Source: Haladaptatus sp. DJG-WS-42
GTDB lineage: Archaea > Halobacteriota > Halobacteria > Halobacteriales > Halococcaceae
DNA length: 64,000 bases
Direction of reading: 5' to 3'
Assembly (NCBI RefSeq): GCF_037198285.1
Contig: NZ_CP147243.1
Coordinates: forward strand, 2,348,422-2,412,421
Below are positions 49,760 through 57,903 of the stretch, in pieces. The translations under genes and the position numbers were made by a program. The notes beneath the pieces are model-generated. The model did not search any database and was not told the origin of the DNA. It worked only from the letters and a program-made list of their open reading frames with translations. How positions within the stretch are numbered: the first letter of the stretch is position 1; the number at the start of each line of letters is the position of its first letter.

Positions 49760-50518
49760 ATGAGCGAAAACAACGACACAGAAGTCAGAACCGACGGCAC
49801 TGGCATCGTCCCGCCGGACGATGAGACGCCCACGTGGCTGGAGCGCAAACAGCGCACCGAGGGTCTCTCCCGGCTGACCTACGAGTACTTCGAGCGCTCG
49901 CGGCGTGAAGACCAAGACCTGCGCATGTCCTCTAGCTACGTCGAACGTGACGTGCTTGGCTTCCCCGCGTGGCCCCACGAGATGATTCGGAATCTCTCGC
50001 TCGTGGCGTTCTTCACCGGAATGTTGCTGTTCCTGTCTGCGACGCTGCCACCGCACATCGGTCCACCAGCAAACCCGAGTACGACACCGGCGATTATCCT
50101 GCCTGACTGGTATCTGTACTGGTCGTTCGGCCTGCTGAAGATGGGGCCGCTCAACCCCGACCTCGCCATCATCGGCGGACAGAAACTGATGGCGGACGCA
50201 ACGTATGGCGTGGTTGCGAACCTCATCGTAGTGGGTGCGATTGCGGTCGTCCCATTCCTGAATAAGGGCAGCGCGCGCAGACCGGTCGAGGAGCCGTTCT
50301 GGGCGTCCGTTGGTGTGTTTGGCGTGGTGTTCGCCCTCACCATCAGCGCACTCGCAGTCAAGAACCTCGTTCCAATGAACGCAGACCTCCTGTTCGACCT
50401 GACGTTCCTCGCGCCGTTCGTCTGTGGCTTCATCAGCTATGCGGTGTTGAAGGCGATGCGCGAAGGCTACATGTTCGAACTCAACCGCCGGTACTACCGC
50501 CTGCGACCACCGCAGTAA
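49760..50518 (+). CDS. cytochrome b C-terminal subunit (subunit IV-like)
   Basis: A 252-residue membrane subunit with an 80-residue soluble N-terminus and about four helices. The quinol-oxidation (Qo) motif is PDWY at 115-118 instead of PEWY, a variant associated with menaquinone-using complexes. It completes the split cytochrome b encoded with the preceding gene (6 bp gap). The long N-terminal extension (LERKQRTEGLSRLTYEYFER) is not found in chloroplast subunit IV. Confidence 0.92.
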   Translation: MSENNDTEVRTDGTGIVPPDDETPTWLERKQRTEGLSRLTYEYFERSRREDQDLRMSSSYVERDVLGFPAWPHEMIRNLSLVAFFTGMLLFLSATLPPHIGPPANPSTTPAIILPDWYLYWSFGLLKMGPLNPDLAIIGGQKLMADATYGVVANLIVVGAIAVVPFLNKGSARRPVEEPFWASVGVFGVVFALTISALAVKNLVPMNADLLFDLTFLAPFVCGFISYAVLKAMREGYMFELNRRYYRLRPPQ

Positions 50519-50543
50519 CCGGATTTCCACCACTTTTCGTCAT

Positions 50544-50870
50544 ATGACACCAACCGATGAGCGCTCGCCGGACGCAACCCCGTCTGAGCAACGCGCTCGT
50601 GACGTCGAAGTCCCGATTCGTCTCTATAAAACCATCACCGTGTTCTCGACGCTGTTCGCCGTGGTCGCCGTCGTTGGCGGGTTTCTCGTCATCGACGCAG
50701 CCACCCAACAGTCGTCGCTCGCTGCGGACGAGGTGAACCTCCCGATTGCGCTGCTTGGGATTGGGCTGATTGCGTTCGGCGCCATCGTGTACGCCTTCTC
50801 GACACGCTTTCGCGCTCAGGGAATGGGAAAGTCTAAAGACGACGCCGACGAACCTGCAGATAATGGCTGA
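50544..50870 (+). CDS. DUF7315-type membrane protein of the bc cluster
   Basis: A 108-residue protein with a polar N-terminus (about 25), two membrane helices (about 33-52 and 68-87) and a charged tail. I associate it with DUF7315. It overlaps the next start by 8 bases and follows the cytochrome gene by 25 bp, so it belongs to the same operon. Function unknown, probably a small subunit. Confidence 0.78.
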   Translation: MTPTDERSPDATPSEQRARDVEVPIRLYKTITVFSTLFAVVAVVGGFLVIDAATQQSSLAADEVNLPIALLGIGLIAFGAIVYAFSTRFRAQGMGKSKDDADEPADNG

Positions 50871-51135
50871 CGAATTCGCAAAAGGGCTTGGCATCTTTAC
50901 GGGTGCTGGCTTACTCTGGATGGTTCTCGCAGGGTGGTACAACACGCCCAGCTTCGAGGGTGACCAGCTTATCGGGGCGACGCCCGAAGGGCTTGACCTG
51001 TACGGGACGATGGCCGTCTACCTCCGCGACGCACTGTTCTGGTTCGCTATCCTCGGCGCACTCATGTTCTGGGTCGTCATCCCGGCGGTGAACCAGCTGC
51101 GCGCCGCTCGTGCAGAGCGCGCGAAATCAGAATAA
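50863..51135 (+). CDS. DUF7314-type membrane protein of the bc cluster
   Basis: A 90-residue protein, start MADEFAKGLGIF at 50863, with helices at about 7-24 and 50-75 and the exposed loop NTPSFEGDQLIGATPEGLDL. I associate it with DUF7314. It overlaps the preceding gene by 8 bases. It is the last gene of the cluster. Confidence 0.78.
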   Translation: MADEFAKGLGIFTGAGLLWMVLAGWYNTPSFEGDQLIGATPEGLDLYGTMAVYLRDALFWFAILGALMFWVVIPAVNQLRAARAERAKSE

Positions 51136-51219
51136 CGACGCTTCTCTTTCGTTTCTCACCACCGCGAGCCATGGGCTTCCCCGCGAAATCGTTTTTCACG
51201 AATAACGCGTCGTGAGGGT

Positions 51220-51699
51220 ATGGACGCGCTGTGTCGAGAGGGGTGGGCGCAGAGACAGCCACGGGTGCGCTGGCAGAACGTCCCCGTTCCAGAGCCGCAT
51301 GTGACTGCGCTCGTTTTGAGCGCCATCCTCTCCGTGTTTCACCCTATCCGATTTGTGCAGCGGCCCCGTCGCGTTCGTCAGTGTAGCCATGTGCTTCTCG
51401 GACTCAGTGGGGCGACCATCGCGGCAGCAGTCCGGGCCGTTGGTACAGCCGACCTCGAGAACGCTCCATCGCTCGTCACCGCGTTCCCCTACACCCACAG
51501 TCGGAATCCGATGTACGTGGCGTGGACGGGGCTGTACGTCGCCATTGGACTGCGCTGGAACAGCATCTGGCCGTTCGTGTTCCTCCCGCTCGTGGCAGGT
51601 TGGACGCATCTCGTGGTTCGGCGTGAGGAGGCGGCGCTGGCGCGCAGCTTCGATGCGGAGTATCGTGCGTACTGTGCCGAGGTCAGGCGGTATCTGTGA
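51220..51699 (+). CDS. isoprenylcysteine carboxyl methyltransferase-like membrane protein
   Basis: A 159-residue ICMT/PEMT-like methyltransferase. The C-terminal SAM-binding half is clear: HSRNPMYVAWTGLYV, then RREEAALARSFDAEYRAYCAEVRRY. The N-terminal first 60 residues are less typical. Substrate unknown; relatives methylate isoprenylated proteins, lipids or small molecules. It converges on the DUF7313-like gene. Confidence 0.82.
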   Translation: MDALCREGWAQRQPRVRWQNVPVPEPHVTALVLSAILSVFHPIRFVQRPRRVRQCSHVLLGLSGATIAAAVRAVGTADLENAPSLVTAFPYTHSRNPMYVAWTGLYVAIGLRWNSIWPFVFLPLVAGWTHLVVRREEAALARSFDAEYRAYCAEVRRYL

Positions 51700-51747
51700 G
51701 TGGTCGAGAACTCACTCAGCAGGGAAAACCGAAGAAAATGACGGTGA

Positions 51748-52188
51748 TTACCCGACGATGGCGGTCCAGACTGGTTCGACGATGAAGAACAGCGTCTGGA
51801 AGGCCACGTAGAGTAGCGCCAGCACGGAGGCGGCGATTGCGCCTTTCGGCGTGTCGAGTGGCACGTCGCGACGGGCTTCGACGAGGCGTGCCTCGAACTC
51901 GAAGAAGTCAGTGATGACCATGCCGAGGATGAGGATGCCGGAGACGAGCCCCGCATAGGAGTCCCACGTGAGGTAGTAGAGCGTTGCGAGGACGAGCAGT
52001 GCCGTCGTCACATTGTGGAGCATCGAGCGGCTCATCGCGTCTGCGCCCCCGTCGTTGTTCTGGTTTACGTGAGACCGGTGGGCGACGATTCGTGTCACCA
52101 TGTTGGCCAACAGGAGTCCGAGAACGACGAACTCGATGTAGGGGCCGACGATGGTGTCAAGCGGGCCGAACATCGCAAGCGTTTGCAT
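51748..52188 (-). CDS. multi-pass membrane protein (DUF7313-like)
   Basis: A 146-residue membrane protein with four helices (about 15-35, 58-75, 80-98, 118-140). It has a charged loop HRSHVNQNNDGG after helix 1 and FEFEARLVEARRD between helices 3 and 4. I associate it with DUF7313, a family that travels with the haloarchaeal bc cluster. Function unknown. Confidence 0.75.
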   Translation of the reverse strand: MQTLAMFGPLDTIVGPYIEFVVLGLLLANMVTRIVAHRSHVNQNNDGGADAMSRSMLHNVTTALLVLATLYYLTWDSYAGLVSGILILGMVITDFFEFEARLVEARRDVPLDTPKGAIAASVLALLYVAFQTLFFIVEPVWTAIVG

Positions 52189-52228
52189 AGGCGTTTCTCA
52201 GTCCGTAACCCATTAGAACTTTTCCAAT

Positions 52229-52960
52229 CTACCGGACGCCCGACCCCGAGAGAACAGGGGTTGTTTCGGGGACGACGGCGACCGAAAGTGCTGCTGCAGT
52301 CGAGATAGCAACGGACATTCCTGTCGGAACAATCAGCTCACGGCGTGTATCGGCCAATAACTCTACTTCCGCCTCGTCGCGCACCACAGAAACAGAGAGG
52401 TCGGCCATCGGGAGCACCCAGTGGCTTCGGTCGATGGCAAACGGGGAGATAGGGACAATACTCGCCAACTCGCTCGGTGCGACGACCGACCCGCCCGCCG
52501 CGCGCGCGTAGCCGTGGCTGCCCGCGGGGGTCGCGACGACGACGCCATCGGCGCGGAACTCAGCCACGCGCTCGCCCATAGACGAGATGGCGTACTCAGA
52601 GATGCGTGCTGGTTCGGTCGTGACGAGCATCACGTCGCGCAGCGCACGGACGGTTCGTTCCCCGACGGTCGCAGCGATGAGTGGCACGGCTTCTGTGTCG
52701 AAGTCGCCCGCAACGAGCGAGGCTACGGCGTCGGGTGCATTCTCGCGCGCGACAGACGGGATGCCAGCCGCTGCAGCAATCGGGAGAACGGGGACAGACA
52801 CGCCCTCAGGAATGAGCGATAAGAGCGCCTCCTCGCCCACCGTGACGAGCGCGTCAACGTCGTCGGTCGCAGCCGGGTCGAAAACAGCGTCGCCACCAGC
52901 GTCGGTGATGGCGTCGATGATGGCAGTGGCCCGTGAGGGGGCGAACACGCCAATTTTCAC
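52229..52960 (-). CDS. NAD kinase homologue lacking the GGDG motif
   Basis: A 243-residue protein of the NadK fold. The C-terminal half is well conserved (ADGVVVATPAGSHGYARAAGG, then VVAPSELASIVPISPFA), matching the NAD-binding site of NAD kinases. The N-terminal phosphate-binding motif GGDGT is replaced by VGEEA (in VTVGEEALLSL). It may therefore be inactive or use another substrate. It starts at a GTG (52960) preceded by GGAGGTG 5 bases upstream, one of the few clear Shine-Dalgarno sequences in the window. It lies downstream of the M28 peptidase gene. Confidence 0.82.
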   Translation of the reverse strand: MKIGVFAPSRATAIIDAITDAGGDAVFDPAATDDVDALVTVGEEALLSLIPEGVSVPVLPIAAAAGIPSVARENAPDAVASLVAGDFDTEAVPLIAATVGERTVRALRDVMLVTTEPARISEYAISSMGERVAEFRADGVVVATPAGSHGYARAAGGSVVAPSELASIVPISPFAIDRSHWVLPMADLSVSVVRDEAEVELLADTRRELIVPTGMSVAISTAAALSVAVVPETTPVLSGSGVR

Positions 52961-53059
52961 ATCGACACCTCCCGGCCGGTGAGCCTGCGACCAGTCATTA
53001 GCCTGAATGACGTACTGGGCTGCCAAAAGACTGCGGGATTCGACAACAGGCGGACGGTC

Positions 53060-54364
53060 TTAGTACGGCCAGTCGCCCGTGAGTTTGAGCGCCGTGTCGA
53101 GATTCTCGGCTTCGAGTGCGGCTGCGATCTCCTCGGAGTGCTTGTGCGCCACCGCAAACTCGTCGCTTGCGAGGTGGACGGCGAGTTCCGTAAGTAAAAT
53201 CGCGCTTTCGCGGAAGTTGCGTTTTTCGAGCTTGTCGAGGGTGTCCGCGCGGGTGTGGCCCCAGCCGCGGCCCGATTCGCCGGTCTCTGCGGTGACGTGG
53301 TAGCCGGGGACGCCCCACTGGACGAACTCCCAGTGGTCTGAGTGCGGGCCAAGGCGTGGGGTCGCCGTCATTGGGTGGTCGAATTGCTTTGAGATTTTGT
53401 TGACGGCGGCTTTGAGTTCGTCGAAGCCGTGGGTGTAGAACTTGAGGTCGCGCCCTTGGACGACGCCGTCGTTGTTGAGAATGGCTTTGATGGCGTCGTG
53501 GTCCATCGTCGCTGCGGCGTGGCTCGCGCCGACGAGGCCGACTTCCTCTGCGCCGAAGATGAGGAAGTGAACGCGCGTGTCGAGTTCGTCCTCGCGGGTT
53601 TTGAGCGCGCGGGCGAGTTCCACGGCCATCGCCGTGCCTGCGCCGTTGTCCATCGCGCCCTCGCAGATGTCGTGGGCGTCCACGTGACTCGTGATGAGAA
53701 CCGCCTCCTCGGTGTCCGGCCCGAGGTCTGCGTGGATGTTCTGGCTCGTCGCGTCGTGAATGTCTGCTTCGACGGCGACGGTCACGTCCTCGCCTTCAAA
53801 TCGCCGCGAAAGACGCGCACCGACCTCTTTCGAGACGCCGACGGCGGGAATCTCGCCGATGGGCGCGGCGTCCATGCCAACGCTCCCGGTGGGCGCGAGA
53901 CCGCCTTCGACATGGTTGCGGAAGATGAAGGCCGCCGCACCACCTTCGACGGCGTGGTAGTACTTTTCGCGGCGGTGGGGGAAGCGTTCGTACCAGTTCG
54001 GGACGTTGGTCGAGACCATGACGATTTTCCCTTCGACATCTGCGTCCTCGAAGTCCTCTGGGAGGCCGTAGCCGAGGTCGACGAGCGCTGCAGTCTCCTC
54101 GCCGCTTGGACTGCGCGGCAGGGCGATGCAGCGCTCTTCGCTGTCGCCAGTCCGGATGGCGCTCGTCCCGCGCGTCCAGCCCTGAATCGGGAACTCGTCG
54201 AGGTGTGCGTCGCGCGCGCCGACCGCTGCTAAGGCGTCGCGCGTGGCTTCTGCGGCTTCACGTTCGCCCGCGTTTCCAGCCTGTCGGTCGCCTACGTCTA
54301 CGAGCCGTTCTAGATGCTCCCAGCCAACGGTGCTGGTGAAGGTTTGGCCAATCCAGTCGGTCAT
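53060..54364 (-). CDS. M28 family zinc aminopeptidase with PA domain
   Basis: A 434-residue peptidase. It has an inserted PA (protease-associated) domain about 90-200 and the M28 catalytic domain around it. Metal and catalytic residues: His227-x-Asp229 (SHVDAH), Asp239 (MDNGAG), Glu273-Glu274 (GAEEVG), and the later HSDHWEF histidines. There is no signal peptide, so it is probably a cytoplasmic aminopeptidase. It is the first gene of a unit with the NAD kinase homologue. Confidence 0.93.
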   Translation of the reverse strand: MTDWIGQTFTSTVGWEHLERLVDVGDRQAGNAGEREAAEATRDALAAVGARDAHLDEFPIQGWTRGTSAIRTGDSEERCIALPRSPSGEETAALVDLGYGLPEDFEDADVEGKIVMVSTNVPNWYERFPHRREKYYHAVEGGAAAFIFRNHVEGGLAPTGSVGMDAAPIGEIPAVGVSKEVGARLSRRFEGEDVTVAVEADIHDATSQNIHADLGPDTEEAVLITSHVDAHDICEGAMDNGAGTAMAVELARALKTREDELDTRVHFLIFGAEEVGLVGASHAAATMDHDAIKAILNNDGVVQGRDLKFYTHGFDELKAAVNKISKQFDHPMTATPRLGPHSDHWEFVQWGVPGYHVTAETGESGRGWGHTRADTLDKLEKRNFRESAILLTELAVHLASDEFAVAHKHSEEIAAALEAENLDTALKLTGDWPY

Positions 54365-54452
54365 ATCGAAGTGGTCTCTGCACAGGGCAAAATACTGCCC
54401 GGTGTCGGGTTCGTGGATAGAATTTTATTCCACGGCGCGAACCTACCACAGT

Positions 54453-55517
54453 ATGCGGGATGTACTCGACGAGTGGCGGCCGATTATCGACGAGGAGATT
54501 GCCCGGCACCTCCCTCGCGATGTAGACGCGTCCTACCTTGCGGAGTTTTTCGGTGACCCGACCTACCGGTACGACGCCGTTGCCCTTCAGGAGGCGCTTT
54601 CGACGCCGCTCTGGGAGTTGCTCGACCGTGGCGGCAAGCGCTGGCGCGCGGTCATTTTCGTCTTGCTCACGCAGGCCTTTGGCGAAGACCCAGAAACCTA
54701 CCTCCCCTACGCGGTGATTCCAGAAATCCTTCACAACGGCACCATCATCGTAGACGACGTCGAAGACGGGGCAACCCTCCGCCGTGGCGCTCCGGCGCTC
54801 CATCACGTGTTTGGCGAAGATATTGCCCTGAACGCGGGCAACGCGATGTACTTCCTGCCGCTGAAAATTCTGACGCACAATCCCGGCAACCTCTCGGCTG
54901 AAGCCCGGCTTGCGGCCTACGAGATGCTCATGTACGAGTTGAACCGGACACATCTCGGCCAGGGCATGGACATCCTCTGGCACAACGAAAAGGAGATTCG
55001 CGTTGGCGAGCCCGAATATCTCGAAATGTGTGCGTGTAAAACCGGGTGTCTCGGGCGCATCGTCGCGCGACTCGCGGCCATCGTGACGGGGCAATCGGCC
55101 GCGGTCGAACGCTACGTCGCACGCTACGCGGAACTCATGAGCATCTCCTTCCAGATTGGCGACGACATCTTAGACGTCGAAACCGCGCTCGAAGACGGTG
55201 GCGAATTTGGCAAGGAGTTTGGCAACGACATCCGCGAAGGCAAAAAGACGCTGATGGTCATTCACGCAGCAGAGACTGCAGACCCCGAAACCGTCGCGCG
55301 CTTAGAAGAGATATTGTGGGCGGACGAAAACACGGACGACGAAATCGAAGCAGTCCTCGACATCTTCGTCGAAACCGGGAGCGTCGAATACGCTCGTGAG
55401 CAGGCACTCGCGCTCTCTGCGGCGGCGCGCGAGGCACTCTCGAAAGTCGAGTTGGAGCCTGCGGCCGCAGAGAAACTCGCCGCGTTCACGCGCTTCGTCG
55501 TCGAGCGCAACGTGTAG
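54453..55517 (+). CDS. trans-polyprenyl diphosphate synthase
   Basis: A 354-residue isoprenoid chain elongation enzyme making geranylgeranyl or a longer diphosphate. The first aspartate-rich motif is DDVED at 101-105 (DDxxD), the second is DDILD at 237-241, and GGKRWR is at 60-65. The ATG at 54453 is about 30 nt after the TATA-like AATTTTATTC (54421-54430). It provides precursors for the DGGGP synthase at 35231. Chain length cannot be told by eye. Confidence 0.92.
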   Translation: MRDVLDEWRPIIDEEIARHLPRDVDASYLAEFFGDPTYRYDAVALQEALSTPLWELLDRGGKRWRAVIFVLLTQAFGEDPETYLPYAVIPEILHNGTIIVDDVEDGATLRRGAPALHHVFGEDIALNAGNAMYFLPLKILTHNPGNLSAEARLAAYEMLMYELNRTHLGQGMDILWHNEKEIRVGEPEYLEMCACKTGCLGRIVARLAAIVTGQSAAVERYVARYAELMSISFQIGDDILDVETALEDGGEFGKEFGNDIREGKKTLMVIHAAETADPETVARLEEILWADENTDDEIEAVLDIFVETGSVEYAREQALALSAAAREALSKVELEPAAAEKLAAFTRFVVERNV

Positions 55518-55549
55518 CGCTTATGCCCGACCGGTACTGACGAACAGCC

Positions 55550-56614
55550 ATGACCGACCAGTCGGATTTTGCGTTTGCGTATCCACTGTTGAAAGAACTC
55601 ACCGAAGCGCACGGTGTGCCGGGCTACGAAGACCGCATCCGCGAGCTTGTTCGCCGCGAATTCGAAGGACACGTCGATAGCGTCCAGTCTGACGCGATGG
55701 GCAACGTCGTCGGAACTGTCGAAGGCGCATCGGACTACGAGGTCGTCATCGCCGCGCACATGGATGAGATTGGGTTCATCGTCCGCCACGTCACCGACGA
55801 CGGCTTCCTCCAGTTGGACGCACTCGGCGGCTGGGACCCAGCCGTGCTCAAAGCCCAGCGCGTGGTCGTCCACACCGACGACGGCGACCTGACGGGCGTC
55901 ATCGGCTCTGTGCCGCCCCACACGCTCACAGAAGAACAGAAGAAGAAAGACCCGAAGGTCGAAGACGTGTTCGTCGACCTCGGGCTACCGGGTGAAGAGG
56001 CGAACGAACGCGTCAGCGTGGGCGACCTCGTTTCGATGGAGCAGACGACGACGGTCGTTGGGAACACCATCTCAGGGAAGTCCTTAGACGACCGCGTCTG
56101 TCTGTTTGCGATGCTCGAAGCCGCAAAGCGCATCGAGAATCCTGCCGTGACTATTCACTTCGCCGCGACCGTCCAAGAGGAGGTTGGCCTGCGCGGTGCG
56201 GAGGCGCTCGGCGTGGACTTAGACCCCGACCTCGCACTCGCGCTCGACGTGACCGTGGCGAACGATGTGCCCGGGTTCAAGCCCGGCGACTACGTCACGA
56301 CGCTCGGCGCGGGCGCAGCCATCAAACTCAAAGACGGAAGCGTCATCACGAACCCGAAGGTGAACAAGCGCCTGCGCGCGGTTGCAGCGGAGCACGACAT
56401 CACCCACCAACTCGAAATCCTGCCCGCGGGCGGGACGGACACAGGCGGCCTCCAGAACTCCGCCGGCGCAAAGCCCGTTGGCGCGATTTCGATTCCGACG
56501 CGTTACCTCCACACGGTGGCAGAGAGCGCCCACCACGCCGACATCGCGGCTACGATTGACCTTCTGACCGCATTCCTCACCTCGGAAACTGGCCAGCACG
56601 ACTACTCGTTCTGA
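55550..56614 (+). CDS. M42 family metallopeptidase (TET-like aminopeptidase)
   Basis: A 354-residue glutamyl/deblocking aminopeptidase-like enzyme that forms tetrahedral cytoplasmic particles in archaea. Zinc and catalytic residues are in VIAAHMDEIGFIV, KSLDDRVCL, TVQEEVGLRGAE (Glu-Glu pair), and LDVTVANDVPG. It would trim peptides released by the proteasome. The gene lies 32 bp after the polyprenyl synthase gene and may be cotranscribed. Confidence 0.94.
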   Translation: MTDQSDFAFAYPLLKELTEAHGVPGYEDRIRELVRREFEGHVDSVQSDAMGNVVGTVEGASDYEVVIAAHMDEIGFIVRHVTDDGFLQLDALGGWDPAVLKAQRVVVHTDDGDLTGVIGSVPPHTLTEEQKKKDPKVEDVFVDLGLPGEEANERVSVGDLVSMEQTTTVVGNTISGKSLDDRVCLFAMLEAAKRIENPAVTIHFAATVQEEVGLRGAEALGVDLDPDLALALDVTVANDVPGFKPGDYVTTLGAGAAIKLKDGSVITNPKVNKRLRAVAAEHDITHQLEILPAGGTDTGGLQNSAGAKPVGAISIPTRYLHTVAESAHHADIAATIDLLTAFLTSETGQHDYSF

Positions 56615-56641
56615 CCGGACGGTCCGCCCGACCAGACGGTT

Positions 56642-56704
56642 CTTTATAAAGGGGCACGGACGAGAACCAAAGTATTCAGTACGGGGTGGGTCTTAGCCCC
56701 GCCC
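56642..56704 (+). promoter_or_regulatory. promoter and short leader of the second halocyanin gene
   Basis: CTTTATAAAG at 56642-56651 is a palindromic TATA box. With the usual 25-nt spacing, transcription starts near 56671, leaving a leader of about 34 nt. The leader contains CGGGG (56681-56685) and CCCCG (56697-56701), a possible hairpin just before the ATG, unlike the leaderless genes around it. Confidence 0.55.
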
Positions 56705-57298
56705 ATGAGCGATGACAATTCTGAGAAGGCGGTGAGCCGTCGGGGCTTCCTCCGGGCCGCCGCAGGGACTGCAGCGGTCGCCGGCGCTGCGGGCAACGCA
56801 AGCGCACAGGAAGAAGGTGGGAACAACAGCTCAGAGGGCGGCTCTGGTGGCGGTGGCGGCTCGAAAACGGTCGAAGTCGGCCCGGGTGGCGACCTCGTGT
56901 TCACCCCCGGCACCGAAGAACCACTGTACGCCTCCCCGGGAACCACGGTGACGTTCACGTGGGGGTCTGACAACCACAACATCGTGGTGGACAGCCAGCC
57001 AGACGGCGCGGGCTGGGAAGGCTCAGAATCCCTCGAAAACGAAGGGTTCACCTACGAACACACGTTCGACACCCTCGGTACCTACGAGTATCATTGCCAG
57101 CCCCACGCCTCCTCGGGGATGACGGGTGAAATCGTCATCAACGAGTCGGGTGCCGCGCCCGCTGGCGGCGGTGCAACGTCCCCGATTCCGGACAGCGCGA
57201 AGGTCATCGGTATCGCGACGACCATCGGCCTGTCGACGGTACTCGGCTTTGCCTACTTCTTCATGAAGTACGGCGGCGACTACGAAATCGACGAGTAA
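56705..57298 (+). CDS. second membrane-anchored halocyanin
   Basis: A 197-residue blue copper protein with Tat signal (SRRGFLRAAAG), a Gly/Ser-rich linker to about 53, copper ligands His91, Cys131, His134 and Met139, and a C-terminal membrane helix (about 166-187). It stands alone, away from the bc cluster. Bases 56966-57040 are identical to 47336-47410 of the first halocyanin gene, including all synonymous positions, while the signal and linker regions differ. It could connect to a terminal oxidase elsewhere. Confidence 0.92.
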   Translation: MSDDNSEKAVSRRGFLRAAAGTAAVAGAAGNASAQEEGGNNSSEGGSGGGGGSKTVEVGPGGDLVFTPGTEEPLYASPGTTVTFTWGSDNHNIVVDSQPDGAGWEGSESLENEGFTYEHTFDTLGTYEYHCQPHASSGMTGEIVINESGAAPAGGGATSPIPDSAKVIGIATTIGLSTVLGFAYFFMKYGGDYEIDE

Positions 57299-57823
57299 TC
57301 AGGCGAGGTCTGGCGGTTGGTGAATCGTCAACTCGACGGTTCTGCGTCGCCCTTCGATGTCGGCGACGATTCGTTCGACCACCCGCTGTGCTTCTTCGAG
57401 GATGAGCGGTTTGACTTTTCGCACCACCCAGTCGAGTGAGACGAATCGCGGGAGATTGAGCGCGCCGACGTGCGCTGAATGCGGGTCGTATTCGATGTAG
57501 AGCCAGACGCGACAGGCGTCCGCTTCGCCCTCGGGGGGTTCTATTTCATCCACGCGCCAGTAGCCTGTCGCCTGTAAGTCCTTTACAACCTCCCACTCGA
57601 TTTCGTTCGGTGGCGAGAGGTCGGTGACGCGCGAGCGAGCCGTATACGAGAGTTTCCACCACGTAAAGCGTAGGTCGTACTCCGTGCCCGGGCTGCCGTC
57701 GCCGTAGCGGCGCACTTCCTGAAGATGCTTCGAGTAGCGCGTGTACCGCGGGAAATCGACGAGAAACTCGTACACCTCCTCGGGGGGCAGATAGATGACG
57801 GTGCTGACTTCGATTTCGTCCAC
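57299..57823 (-). CDS. SRPBCC (polyketide cyclase-like) family protein
   Basis: A 174-residue START-like protein that reads EVSTVIYLPPEEVYEFLVDF at its N-terminus, then a beta-rich middle (YDLRFTWWKLSYTARSRV) and a long C-terminal helix (LILEEAQRVVERIVADIEG). It would bind a hydrophobic ligand. The GTG at 57823 is the best start; the frame continues upstream without likeness to the family. It abuts the halocyanin stop, so the two genes are convergent. Confidence 0.82.
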   Translation of the reverse strand: MDEIEVSTVIYLPPEEVYEFLVDFPRYTRYSKHLQEVRRYGDGSPGTEYDLRFTWWKLSYTARSRVTDLSPPNEIEWEVVKDLQATGYWRVDEIEPPEGEADACRVWLYIEYDPHSAHVGALNLPRFVSLDWVVRKVKPLILEEAQRVVERIVADIEGRRRTVELTIHQPPDLA

Positions 57824-57903
57824 GGGACAGCATAGGTGCGTGCAAGCAAGAAGGTGTGCCCGAACCAATTGGTTTGTAACCCCAAGCCACAAATTCTCAC
57901 GCA

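Noticed and set aside
48611-50533. Open minus-strand frame of 640 codons antisense to the Rieske and cytochrome b genes
   Set aside because: It is a shadow of GC-rich coding sequence: it has no family signature, is full of His/Arg/Val repeats and is fully opposite genes with clear cofactor motifs.
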